A stretch of 64,000 nt of DNA, taken from NCBI RefSeq assembly GCF_019599505.1, contig NZ_RKLT01000003.1:1-64000 (forward strand), read 5' to 3'. Numbering within the stretch: position 1 is the first letter of the stretch; every line of letters begins with the position of its first letter. The stretch is from Haloarcula nitratireducens (lineage in GTDB: Archaea; Halobacteriota; Halobacteria; Halobacteriales; Haloarculaceae). The translations under genes and the position numbers were made by a program. Shown here one piece after another: positions 36,525 to 44,456 of the stretch. The notes below the pieces were generated by a model that saw only the letters and a program-made list of their open reading frames with translations, ran no database searches and was not told the origin of the DNA.

Positions 36525-37162
36525 CAGACGCTCGCCTCCCCCGCGGCGGTCGGTCGGAGGTCCGGTCGAGCGTCGACGAGATACCGATAGACGGCGGCCG
36601 TGATGGCCCCTTCGACGAGGCCGAGGACGAGGTGGCCGACGCCCATGATGGCCAGCGTGGTGAGCAACTGGTACTCGAACGCCGACGAGAGGCCGAGCTG
36701 GAGGCCGGCGGAGAGCGCGCCGGCGGTGATTCCGAGCCAGCCGGCGGCGAAGGCCGCCCGGAACTCGCCGTAGGGCGCGACCGCGCGATAGACGGCGTAA
36801 CCGACGTACACCTCGACGATGGCCATGTTGAAGACGTTCGCGCCGAGGACGACGAGGCCGCCGTCGCCGAAGACGAGCGCCTGAATCGTCACGACGGTCG
36901 CTATACAGAGCGCGCCGAGGTGTGGGCCCAGCAGGATGGCGGCGAACGCCCCGCCGACGAAGTGAGCGCTCGTCCCGCCGGGGATGGGCCAGTTGAGCAT
37001 CTGCGCGGCGAAGACGCCGGCGGCGACGACGCCGACGAGCGGCGCGCGGGCGTCGGATATCTCGCCGTCTATCCGCTCGGCGGCGTAGCCGAGCACCGCG
37101 ACGGAGAGCGCGCCGAACAGCAGCGCGAGGGACAGGTCGACGTACCCGTCTGGGATGTGCAT
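36524..37162 (-). CDS. nikM: Nickel ECF transporter substrate-capture subunit (NikM/CbiM)
   Basis: S-component of 212 residues with about seven membrane helices. The protein begins MHIPDGYVDL; His2 and the amino terminus form the metal site in this family, which fixes the start at 37162. HFVGG and the later conserved segments match NikM/CbiM. A TATA-like TATTATC on the minus strand (about 37187-37194) lies 28 bp upstream, inside the proposed NikR operator. Confidence 0.9.
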   Translation of the reverse strand: MHIPDGYVDLSLALLFGALSVAVLGYAAERIDGEISDARAPLVGVVAAGVFAAQMLNWPIPGGTSAHFVGGAFAAILLGPHLGALCIATVVTIQALVFGDGGLVVLGANVFNMAIVEVYVGYAVYRAVAPYGEFRAAFAAGWLGITAGALSAGLQLGLSSAFEYQLLTTLAIMGVGHLVLGLVEGAITAAVYRYLVDARPDLRPTAAGEASV

Positions 37163-37188
37163 GTCACTGCCTCGCCGCCCGTCCGAGA

Positions 37189-37214
37189 TAATACTTTCTC
37201 ATCGCGCAGTATTA
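37189..37214. promoter_or_regulatory. Candidate NikR operator between nikM and nikR
   Basis: Perfect inverted repeat TAATACT-N12-AGTATTA in the 106-bp gap between divergent nikM and nikR. The left arm coincides with the nikM TATA region, so occupancy would block initiation of the nickel importer genes. The half-site TAATAC resembles the GTATGA-type half-sites of bacterial NikR only loosely, and the spacing differs (N12 rather than N16). Confidence 0.6.
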
Positions 37215-37268
37215 CTGACGCGGCGACGGTAGCCACGCATATTACCCCCACTCGCCTACGCCCGAGGT

Positions 37269-37679
37269 ATGAGCGACGACATCGACCGGATCAGCCTGAC
37301 GCTGCCGTCGGCGATGGTCGAGCGACTCGACGGCATCGTCGACGACTGGGAGTACGCCAGTCGCTCCGAGGCCATCAGAGACTCGCTGCGGGACTTCTTC
37401 GCCGACTACGAGTGGGAGAGCGCCGGCGACGAACAGCACCACGGGACCATCGTCATCGTCCACGACCACCACGTCTCGGGCCTCGCCGACGACCTCCAGA
37501 CCATCCAACACGAGATGGCCGACGCCATCACCTCGGTCCAGCACATCCACCTCTCGCACGACACCTGCATGGAGACGCTCGTCGTCGAGGGCGCGGCCGG
37601 TGACATCACCGAACTCGCCAACCGCCTCCGCGCGCTCGGCGGCGTCCAGCAGGTGAAGGTCGTCCTCGTCGGCCAGTAG
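37269..37679 (+). CDS. nikR: Nickel-responsive regulator NikR
   Basis: Regulator of 136 residues. The N-terminal ribbon-helix-helix (DRISLTLPSAMVERLDGIV and SRSEAIRDSLRDFF) binds DNA. The C-terminal ACT-like domain binds nickel through the QH near residue 76 and the H-x-H-x5-C motif in QHIHLSHDTCME. Leaderless start: GCATATTA at 37237-37244 is 28 bp upstream of the ATG. With nickel bound it should repress nikMNQO and possibly other nickel genes. Confidence 0.94.
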   Translation: MSDDIDRISLTLPSAMVERLDGIVDDWEYASRSEAIRDSLRDFFADYEWESAGDEQHHGTIVIVHDHHVSGLADDLQTIQHEMADAITSVQHIHLSHDTCMETLVVEGAAGDITELANRLRALGGVQQVKVVLVGQ

Positions 37680-37735
37680 TCGGCCGCGCGACGCGAACGG
37701 ACACATCTATCTTCGATGCCGCCCTCTTCGAAGCC

Positions 37736-38188
37736 GTGTTCCCGCGTCGGATCCGCGGCCTGATCGTGCCAGCGCCGATCCGAGAGCGCCTCGCGGAGAC
37801 CGCCGAGGCCGCACACCCCCGCGAGGCCGGCGGATTCCTCGCCTGTGAGCGCCGCGGCGACCGCTTACGCGCCGTTTCGCACGTCGACCTCGACAACGAG
37901 GCCGAGGAGCCGACGCGGCGATACGTCGCGACGGTAGACGAGCGCGCCCCCGCTCGTCCGCGCGTGTTCTATCACTCACACACCTCCGCGGCCTCCCCGT
38001 CGGGACTGACGGAGACGGACAGGCGCAACATCCCCGAGCGGTTCGCCCTCGTCGTCTTCGCCCCGCACGGTGAGCCGTACAGTTATCGCCTGTTCCGACG
38101 AGGGCTCCTCCCGTGGCGCGAACTCCCGGTCGAGGCGGCGAAGACCGACGAGTCGCCGACGCGCGCTCGCCTCCCGCGACTCGTCTGA
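37736..38188 (+). CDS. JAMM/MPN-domain protein (candidate metalloprotease)
   Basis: Protein of 150 residues from a GTG at 37736, since no ATG is close. It shows an upstream Glu (REAGGF) and H-S-H followed by PSGLTETD, the zinc triad pattern of JAMM isopeptidases. Spacing after the HSH differs from the standard HxH-x7-S-x2-D; T-x2-D at a distance of nine may substitute. In haloarchaea JAMM proteins remove SAMP modifiers (HvJAMM1), so a desampylase-like role is possible. It follows nikR by 56 bp and could be co-transcribed. Confidence 0.75.
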   Translation: MFPRRIRGLIVPAPIRERLAETAEAAHPREAGGFLACERRGDRLRAVSHVDLDNEAEEPTRRYVATVDERAPARPRVFYHSHTSAASPSGLTETDRRNIPERFALVVFAPHGEPYSYRLFRRGLLPWRELPVEAAKTDESPTRARLPRLV

Positions 38189-38480
38189 AGCGGCGTCTCC
38201 CCACAGTAACCTTATACAGTACAAGGAGTTCCGAGAGGTACGCATCGTCCCCACCCACTGGAACTGTTCGAACGTCCATCCGTCTCATGGGACGGTTTGG
38301 GGACGTGCATGTACGATCAGAGACGGTAAACAATCACAGGATAAGCTCTTTTTACTGTGGATGATTCGTCAATTCTGTAACCCATATGCGACCGGACGTA
38401 CACGCAATCCGCAGGAAGGTTCGCGTATCGCACATCGCTTCGCGGGAAACCGCCCGATTCGTCAACCGGGGGGTGGGTCG

Positions 38481-40031
38481 GTGAGCGTCATCGTCTACGG
38501 ACTGGCGGCCATCGTGGTCGTGATGCTCGGCGTCGGCCTCTACGTCTCGAAGTACATCAACGGCGACAGCGTCAACTACATCATCGCGGGCCGGGGGTTG
38601 ATTCTCCCGCTCGCCGCGGCGACGCTGATGGCCCAATCGCTCGACGCGAACGCGACGCTCGGCAACACCGACCTGACCGCCTCCTTCGGCTTCTGGGCCG
38701 GCGCGGCGCTGCCCATCGGGCTCGCGCTCTGTCTGTTCGTCACCGGCCTGTTCTTCGCGAAGCCGATGAACCGGATGGACCTCGTCACGCTCCCGGACTT
38801 CTACCGCCGGAAGTACGGCCGCGGCGTCGAGGTGCTCGCGAGTCTCATCATGGTGCTGAGCTACGCCTTCCTGCTCGCCGGGAACCTCGTCGCCGGCGGC
38901 TACCTCTTCCAGACGTTCGTCGGCACCTCGTACTTCACGGGCGTCGTCGCCATCGCGGCCATCATCTTCGCGTACACCATCGCCGGCGGCCTCTTCGCGG
39001 TGGCTTACACCGACGTGATTCAAGCGTTCGTCGCGCTGGCCGGGTCGCTCGCGCTCGTCGCCTTCGTCGCGATGAACTACGGCATCACGATCCCCGAAGG
39101 GATGGGACCGACGGCGCTCGGCCAGCTCACCGACCCCTCGAAGGGCGCGTACGTCAACCTCGCCACCATCGCCGCGCTCGGACTCGGCGACATCGTCGCT
39201 CTGGACTTCATGGAGCGCGTCTTCGCGGCCGACGACCCGGAGACGGCACAGAAAGCGTGTTTCATCGGCAGTCTCGGGACGCTCGTCATCGGGATCCCGT
39301 TCTCGATGGTCGCGCTCTCGGCCGGTTCCATCCTCCAGTCGATGGGCGTTCAGGCCGGCGAACAGGCGGTCCTCTACGTCCTCTTACAGAACGCCGTCCC
39401 GCCGTGGCTGGCGGCGCTCGTCCTCGGGGGTATCGTCGCCGCCTCGTTCTCGACGGGCGACGGCGCGATCTTGGGTACCTCGTCGGTCATCGCCCGCAAC
39501 ATCGGCGACATCCGCGTCGACGAGAAGACCGAGGCCGACCCGACGGCGGCCGACGGCGGCTTCTTCAGTCACGAGAGCGACAAGCTCCTGAAGGTCACCC
39601 GCATGATGGCGGTCCCGATTACCCTGCTGGGCGTGTTCTTCGCCCTTCGCGTCCCCGCGACGGGGATGTTGCTCGTCCTGGCGTTCGACATCATGTTCGC
39701 CGGCGCGCTCGTCCCGCTGGCGCTCGGTCTCTACTGGCCCGACGTGGCGACGACGCCCGCGGCGCTGGCCTCGATGATTTCCGGCAGCGTGACTCGCCTC
39801 GCCTTCTTCGTCCTGATTCCGGTCACCTACGGCTACGAGAACACGCTCCTGTACGTCCAGAACGACGTCTTCACCGCCGCCTTCGACGGCATCCCGACGT
39901 TCATCGCACCGACCGTGAGTCTCACCGTGTTCCTCGCGGTCGGCTACGCCACCCGGGAGAGCTACGGCGTCCGCAGCCTCGACCGGCAGGGCCAGCGGAC
40001 CATCGTCGCCGGCGGCGACGACGATGACTGA
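38481..40031 (+). CDS. Sodium:solute symporter (SSS family)
   Basis: Membrane transporter of 516 residues with about 12-13 helices. SSS features include DSVNYIIAGRGLILP, LTASFGFWAGAALPIG and IAGGLFAVAYTDVIQA. The first good membrane segment follows a GTG at 38481. An upstream ATG at 38361 in frame would add 40 residues of unlikely sequence. Position between nikR/urease and the ureohydrolase suggests a nitrogenous solute such as urea, guanidine or an amino acid; this is inference. A 38-residue membrane protein follows. The 292 bp upstream hold AT-rich promoter sequence only. Confidence 0.88.
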   Translation: MSVIVYGLAAIVVVMLGVGLYVSKYINGDSVNYIIAGRGLILPLAAATLMAQSLDANATLGNTDLTASFGFWAGAALPIGLALCLFVTGLFFAKPMNRMDLVTLPDFYRRKYGRGVEVLASLIMVLSYAFLLAGNLVAGGYLFQTFVGTSYFTGVVAIAAIIFAYTIAGGLFAVAYTDVIQAFVALAGSLALVAFVAMNYGITIPEGMGPTALGQLTDPSKGAYVNLATIAALGLGDIVALDFMERVFAADDPETAQKACFIGSLGTLVIGIPFSMVALSAGSILQSMGVQAGEQAVLYVLLQNAVPPWLAALVLGGIVAASFSTGDGAILGTSSVIARNIGDIRVDEKTEADPTAADGGFFSHESDKLLKVTRMMAVPITLLGVFFALRVPATGMLLVLAFDIMFAGALVPLALGLYWPDVATTPAALASMISGSVTRLAFFVLIPVTYGYENTLLYVQNDVFTAAFDGIPTFIAPTVSLTVFLAVGYATRESYGVRSLDRQGQRTIVAGGDDDD

Positions 40032-40111
40032 TAGAGACTGTCGTAGCTGTGTTGCGGTATTCGCCGATCCGGTCTCGGCGACCTACCGAAATGACTTACG
40101 ACAGTCTCTAT
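40031..40111. repeat. 15-bp perfect inverted repeat with 51-nt loop
   Basis: ATAGAGACTGTCGTA (40031-40045) and its exact complement TACGACAGTCTCTAT (40097-40111). The left arm starts on the last base of the symporter stop codon. The right arm lies inside the start of the 38-residue reading frame. It may be a miniature transposable remnant with terminal repeats, or an mRNA stem covering the beginning of the small ORF. Confidence 0.7.
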
Positions 40112-40207
40112 GACCGCTCGGCCGCCGACCGGTTCTTCGTGTTCGGCCTCGCACTGGTCGTCGCCCTGTTGGCTCTCACGCTCGTGTTCGTCGTCGTGAG
40201 TGGCTAG
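40091..40207 (+). CDS. 38-residue single-span membrane protein after the symporter
   Basis: ATG at 40091, TAG at 40205-40207. The N-terminus MTYDSLYDRSAADRF is polar; residues about 16-36 form one long hydrophobic helix (FVFGLALVVALLALTLVFVV). Very short membrane proteins encoded right after SSS symporters are known as small accessory proteins, and this fits that pattern. Codons 3-7 are part of the 15-bp inverted repeat, so expression may depend on an mRNA stem. It is 59 bp downstream of the symporter. Confidence 0.55.
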   Translation: MTYDSLYDRSAADRFFVFGLALVVALLALTLVFVVVSG

Positions 40208-40210
40208 GCG

Positions 40211-40236
40211 AGACATATTCAGACATATTGCACGTA
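40211..40236 (+). promoter_or_regulatory. Tandem AGACATATT repeat and ACATATTGCACGTA site upstream of the AbrB-PhoU gene
   Basis: AGACATATT occurs at 40211 and again at 40221, exactly one helical turn apart. The second copy runs into ACATATTGCACGTA (40223-40236). A 13-of-14 match to that sequence lies upstream of urtA (43061-43074). The site is about 100 bp upstream of the GTG at 40337. A shared regulator is plausible. Confidence 0.4.
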
Positions 40237-40336
40237 TTGTGTCAACCGAAACCCGAATCTACTATCCGATAGTGTGTTTTATTCGAATAGAGATGAACGT
40301 CCGTCCAGCGAAACTCTCAACGCGGAGTGCCCTGCC

Positions 40337-41380
40337 GTGAACTCCGATTACGTCCGCGTGAAACGGAAGGTCCAGCAACTCGGCTCCTCGACGCTCGCGG
40401 TGACCGTCCCGGCCGAGTGGGCCCGCCACCACGGGATCGAGAAGGGCGACGAGGTCATCGTCCAGCGCGACGAGAACGGCGGCTCGCTCCTGTTAGTTCC
40501 CGAAGAACCCACCGTCGAAGACGCGAGCGCGACCATCGACGCCGACTCGCTGTCGCCCGACGCGCTGGGTCGGGCCGTCATTACCCAGTACGTGCTCGGC
40601 CGACAGCTCATCCGCGTCGAGTCGTCGTCGCCGCTTTCGCCCGATCATCACGACGCGATCTTCCGGACGGAGCGACAGCTCATGGGGCTCGGGATCGTCG
40701 AGCAGGCGAAACAGACCGTCACCGTCCGGTGTTCGGTCGCACCGGGCGATTTCGACCTGCCGACGCTGCTGGGCCGGCTCAGTCGAACGGAGGCGACGAT
40801 GCGAACCGAGAGTCTCGCAGCGCTAATCGAGGGCGACGTCGACCGGGCGCGGGCGGCGTCTAACCGTCACGAGCAGGTCGAGAAGCTCTTCTACCTCTTC
40901 TTGCGGCTGGTCTTCGCCACGTACCGGAACCCGCAACTCAACCAGGAGGTGGGACTCGACACCGGCTTCCCGCTCATCGGCTTCCGATCGGTCGCACAGG
41001 ACGTCTCGCTGATGGCCGGGCTCGCCCGCGATATCGCCGACCTCGCCGTCGAGAGCGACGGCGAAGCGCCGGACGACGAGCCCGCCGAGAGACTCCGCGA
41101 CCTCGGCGAGGCGCTCGACGAGGCGGTGTGTGCGACCATCGACGCCGTCACGACTCCCGACTACGGAGCCACCGAGACCGCCCGCGACCGACTGGCGGCC
41201 GTCGACGAACACGTCGCCGCCTGCAACGACCAATTGGCTAGCGAGCGCCCCGAACCCCTGCTGGAACTCCAGCGAGCGGTCGTCTTGCTGGAACGGTGTG
41301 TCCAGCACGCGCGCGACAGTCTCGACGTGGCGACTCACCTCGCGTTCCGGACCTCGCCGGACCTCGTGAACAGCGAGTGA
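40337..41380 (+). CDS. AbrB-PhoU domain regulator
   Basis: Protein of 347 residues. An AbrB/SpoVT-type DNA-binding domain at the N-terminus (RKVQQLGSSTLAVTVPAEWARHHGIEKGDEVIV, about 8-45) is followed by two PhoU-like helical domains (about 110-215 and 240-340). Haloarchaeal proteins of this layout are called phosphate uptake regulators. Here no phosphate transporter is present; instead a symporter lies upstream and ureohydrolase/urea-importer genes downstream, so control of nitrogen uptake is possible. The GTG at 40337 is chosen because it directly precedes the AbrB domain. Confidence 0.82.
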   Translation: MNSDYVRVKRKVQQLGSSTLAVTVPAEWARHHGIEKGDEVIVQRDENGGSLLLVPEEPTVEDASATIDADSLSPDALGRAVITQYVLGRQLIRVESSSPLSPDHHDAIFRTERQLMGLGIVEQAKQTVTVRCSVAPGDFDLPTLLGRLSRTEATMRTESLAALIEGDVDRARAASNRHEQVEKLFYLFLRLVFATYRNPQLNQEVGLDTGFPLIGFRSVAQDVSLMAGLARDIADLAVESDGEAPDDEPAERLRDLGEALDEAVCATIDAVTTPDYGATETARDRLAAVDEHVAACNDQLASERPEPLLELQRAVVLLERCVQHARDSLDVATHLAFRTSPDLVNSE

Positions 41381-41624
41381 CGGCCGCCGCTTTTCTCGAT
41401 AGCGCCATCGCGAGCGACAGCTGCGTCGCGCGGCCACTTCGCCCCCCGTTCTCGCCCGTCCTAGTACACCTAGAGGAGACTCGAACGGTACATGCCTACG
41501 GATGGTCTCCCCGGTGAGTATTACACATCCGAAGGAACGTTTTTCAATAGTCGTCGATCATCCACTGTTGTCGAATAAGTCGGGCGAAATCCCAACTGAA
41601 ATCCGAGATAACACCACGATCACT
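41381..41624. other. Leader region of the ureohydrolase gene with an inverted repeat
   Basis: GGAGAC (41475-41480) and GTCTCC (41505-41510) could form a 6-bp stem closing a 24-nt loop that contains two ACGG tetranucleotides (41485-41488, 41498-41501). An AT-richer stretch follows, but no good TATA box stands 25-30 bp from the ATG at 41625, so the mRNA may carry a leader. No coding sequence is supported. Confidence 0.35.
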
Positions 41625-42734
41625 ATGTCTGAAGAACGCAACGGCGAAGACATCTACGGCGAGAAGCACAAGGAAGCGAACGAACCCATCTTCAGCGGCG
41701 TCCCGACGTTCCTGAAACTGCCCGAGGCCGAGCGAGGCGAACTCGACGAGGAGGACGTGGACGTCGGCATCCTCGGCGCGCCGCTGGACACGGCGACGAC
41801 CATCCGCCCGGGGACGCGCTACGGGCCGCGCGCGGTCCGCGCCGCCTCGACGGTCCCCTCGCCGCCCTACGAGCACTTCAACATCGAGACCGGCGTCGAC
41901 CCCTTCGACACGTTCAGTGTGGCCGACACCGGCGACGCCACGGTGTCGCCGGGCGACACCCGGCAGAGCCAGCTGAACATCGAGGACGCCGTCTACGAGA
42001 TCAGCGAGCAGGCGACGCCCGTCGTCATCGGCGGCGACCACTCCATCTCCTACCCGGACATCAAGGGCTGGGCGGAGGCCAACGGCTACGAGGACATCGG
42101 TCTCATCCACTTCGACTGCCACGCCGACACCGGCGAGGACGGGCTCACCGGGTTCGAGTACGACCACGGCGCGTGGGTCAAGCGCGTCTACGACGAGGGC
42201 ATCATGGCCGGCGAGAACTACACCCTCGTCGGCCCGCGCGGCTTCTGGCCCGGTCCCGACACCTACGAGGACATGCGCGACGCCGGCATGAAGTGGTACA
42301 CCGCGATGGAGGTCGGCAACATGGACTTAGACGACGTCGTCGCCGACGCCGTCCAGCGCGCGACCGACGGGACCGACGCCGTCTGGGTCTCCTTCGACGT
42401 GGACGTGATGGAACCGGCCTACTGCCCGGGTACCGGTGAACCGGAACCGGGCGGGCTCATCCCCCGCGAGGCCATCTACATGGTCCGAGAGGTCGTCAAG
42501 GCGCTCGATCCCGAGGACTTCGGCTTCGACGTGGTCGAGGTCTCGCCGGCCTACGACGTGAGCGACTCGAACTCCTACAACGGCGGCATCACCAGCGGCT
42601 TCGCCAACCGCCTCATCATCGAGGTGCTCGGCAGCATGGCGCTGGCGTCGAAGGGTCTCGAATCGGGCGACCCGATCAAGCCGAAGGAACCGCTCGGGCC
42701 GACCGAAGCGACCGAGACGCCCGCCGACGACTGA
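41625..42734 (+). CDS. Agmatinase-family ureohydrolase, candidate guanidine hydrolase
   Basis: Enzyme of 369 residues that should hydrolyse a guanidino compound to urea. All six binuclear-metal ligands are present: H139 (GGDHS), D164, H166 and D168 (FDCHAD), D258 and D260 (SFDVDV). The loop usually read HGT in agmatinases is HGAW (181-184), and the IGIRGP-type segment reads GPRGFWPGP (203-211). These aromatic changes could narrow the pocket for a small substrate. An N-terminal extension with FSGVPTFLKLPEA is shared, as I recall, with guanidinobutyrase-like members. Neighbours are a urea-type ABC importer, urease and a nickel importer, and bacterial guanidinase GdmH is a nickel enzyme of this family. 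Agmatinase or guanidinobutyrase remain alternatives. Confidence 0.85.
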   Translation: MSEERNGEDIYGEKHKEANEPIFSGVPTFLKLPEAERGELDEEDVDVGILGAPLDTATTIRPGTRYGPRAVRAASTVPSPPYEHFNIETGVDPFDTFSVADTGDATVSPGDTRQSQLNIEDAVYEISEQATPVVIGGDHSISYPDIKGWAEANGYEDIGLIHFDCHADTGEDGLTGFEYDHGAWVKRVYDEGIMAGENYTLVGPRGFWPGPDTYEDMRDAGMKWYTAMEVGNMDLDDVVADAVQRATDGTDAVWVSFDVDVMEPAYCPGTGEPEPGGLIPREAIYMVREVVKALDPEDFGFDVVEVSPAYDVSDSNSYNGGITSGFANRLIIEVLGSMALASKGLESGDPIKPKEPLGPTEATETPADD

Positions 42735-43144
42735 GGTCGACTGGGTTACCGACGGCCATCACTCACTGACACCCGCAGAAATCTTTCAGACCGGCCGACC
42801 GCGCCGCTCTCCCGTCACATCCGCGGCGGCCCACGCCGTCTTTCGACCCGGAAACGCAGGCCGACTCTTTTCGCAACTCGGAATAGTTGATGTTCTCAGA
42901 TTATCTCCCAGGTAGAGACAAACATCTGGTAAAATCCCCGTATCCTTTCAGATCCTAATACACAAGGGAAGATGGTTGGACATCTATAAGATGGAAGTGC
43001 AAACCCTTATTTACTATCTCGGAAATCGAAGGAACGTCAGCAGATGATGGACGAATACCCACATATTGCGCGTAGTTCGTACATGGAAGAGGTAGTTTTC
43101 CCAGTATTCAGACCAGATTGTAAACTCATCTCGGGTGATCTCGC
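42735..43144. other. Promoter region of the urt operon
   Basis: 410 bp, GC-rich at first, then AT-rich from about 42880. ACATATTGCGCGTA at 43061-43074 repeats the site upstream of the AbrB-PhoU gene. TGTAAAC near 43120 is a possible TATA element 23-25 bp before the GTG start of urtA. No gene is supported here. Confidence 0.5.
43061..43074 (+). promoter_or_regulatory. ACATATTGCGCGTA site upstream of urtA
   Basis: Differs by one base from ACATATTGCACGTA at 40223-40236. It lies 71-84 bp upstream of the urtA start, i.e. just upstream of the likely core promoter, where an activator or repressor would bind. Shared regulation of the two transcription units is inference. Confidence 0.4.
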
Positions 43145-44455
43145 GTGAGTCGGAAGGGCGTCAGCCGACGGCGCTTCGTCACCGCTGGCGGTGCCGCGCT
43201 GGTCGCGGGGCTCGCCGGCTGTTCACAGAGCAGCGGGAGCGGCGCGTCGACCGACGGGAAGAGCAGCGGCGAGACCGTCGAGATCGGCGTCTTGGAGGAC
43301 CGCTCGGGCACGTTCGCGCTCAACGGCACGCCGAAGTGGCAGGCCAGCAAGCTCGCCATCGAGGAGATCAACGCCGACGGCGGCATCGACGGCGCCCAGA
43401 TCGAGCTGTTCGACCCGGACCCCCAGTCCGACAACTCCCGGTACAAACAGCTCACCCGGAAGATGATCCAACAGCGCGACGTCGACGCGCTGTGGGCCGG
43501 CTACGCGTCCTCGACGCGGGAGGCGATCCGCCCCATCGTCGACCGCCAGGACCAACTGTACTTCTACACCACCCAGTACGAGGGCGGCGTCTGTGACAAG
43601 AACGTCTTCGCGGTCGGGCCGACCGCCCGCCAGCAACTCGGCAGCGTCCTCCCGTATCTGCGCGAGGAGTACGGCCCGAAGATCTACACCATCGCCGCCG
43701 ACTACAACTTCGGCCAGCTCTCCGCGGACTGGGTGAAGGTGCTCGCGGACGAGAACGACGCCGAGGTGATCGGCGAGGAGTTCATCAGCCTCGACACCTC
43801 GCAGTTCAGTTCGACGATCAACAACATCCAGGAGGCCGACCCCGATTTCGTCATGTCGATGCTCGTCGGGAAGAACCACACGGCCTTCTACAAGCAGAAG
43901 GCCTCTGCCGGGCTGGACGTGCCCATCGGCACCTCGACGGCGATGGCGCAGGGCTACGAGCACCGCCGCCTCGAACCGCCGGCGATGGAGAACATCTACG
44001 CGGGCGTCAACTACATGGAGGAGATCCCGAGCGAGAGCAACACGAGAGACGGCGGCTTCGTCGACCGGTTCTACGAGATGTTCCCCGACGCCCCGTACAT
44101 CAACGAGGAGGCCCAGACGAACTACTTCTCGACGTACATGTACAAGAAGGCCGTCGAGCAGGCCGGCACGTTCGAGCAGCCGGAAGTCAAGGAAGCGCTC
44201 GAATCCGGCATCAGCCTCGGTCCGGAGCACGCCCCGGAAGCGCCCGAGGGCGGGTCGATCGAACTCGACGGCGCGACCCACCACGTCGACCACCACATGT
44301 GGGTCATGAAAGCCGACGCCGAGCACGACGTGACGGCGGTCAAAGACGAGAAGATCCCCGAGAAGTTCCTCTCGGAGACGGTCGGCTGCGATCTCACGCA
44401 GGAGGACGAGGAGACGCAGTACACCCCGCGGGACTACTTCGAGGAGGCCGAGTAG
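43145..44455 (+). CDS. urtA: Urea/short-amide-type ABC transporter binding lipoprotein (UrtA-like)
   Basis: Binding protein of 436 residues starting with GTG. It has a Tat signal (SRRRFVTAGG) and lipobox LAGC with Cys26. The type I periplasmic-binding fold follows: GVLEDRSGTFALNG, YFYTTQYEGGVCDKNVFAVGPTARQQ and HHMWVMKAD match the UrtA/FmdD group. UrtA binds urea, FmdD short-chain amides; guanidine would also be compatible with the neighbouring ureohydrolase. It is the first gene of a five-gene operon. The Tat route is normal for haloarchaea. Confidence 0.9.
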   Translation: MSRKGVSRRRFVTAGGAALVAGLAGCSQSSGSGASTDGKSSGETVEIGVLEDRSGTFALNGTPKWQASKLAIEEINADGGIDGAQIELFDPDPQSDNSRYKQLTRKMIQQRDVDALWAGYASSTREAIRPIVDRQDQLYFYTTQYEGGVCDKNVFAVGPTARQQLGSVLPYLREEYGPKIYTIAADYNFGQLSADWVKVLADENDAEVIGEEFISLDTSQFSSTINNIQEADPDFVMSMLVGKNHTAFYKQKASAGLDVPIGTSTAMAQGYEHRRLEPPAMENIYAGVNYMEEIPSESNTRDGGFVDRFYEMFPDAPYINEEAQTNYFSTYMYKKAVEQAGTFEQPEVKEALESGISLGPEHAPEAPEGGSIELDGATHHVDHHMWVMKADAEHDVTAVKDEKIPEKFLSETVGCDLTQEDEETQYTPRDYFEEAE

Positions 44456-44456
44456 G

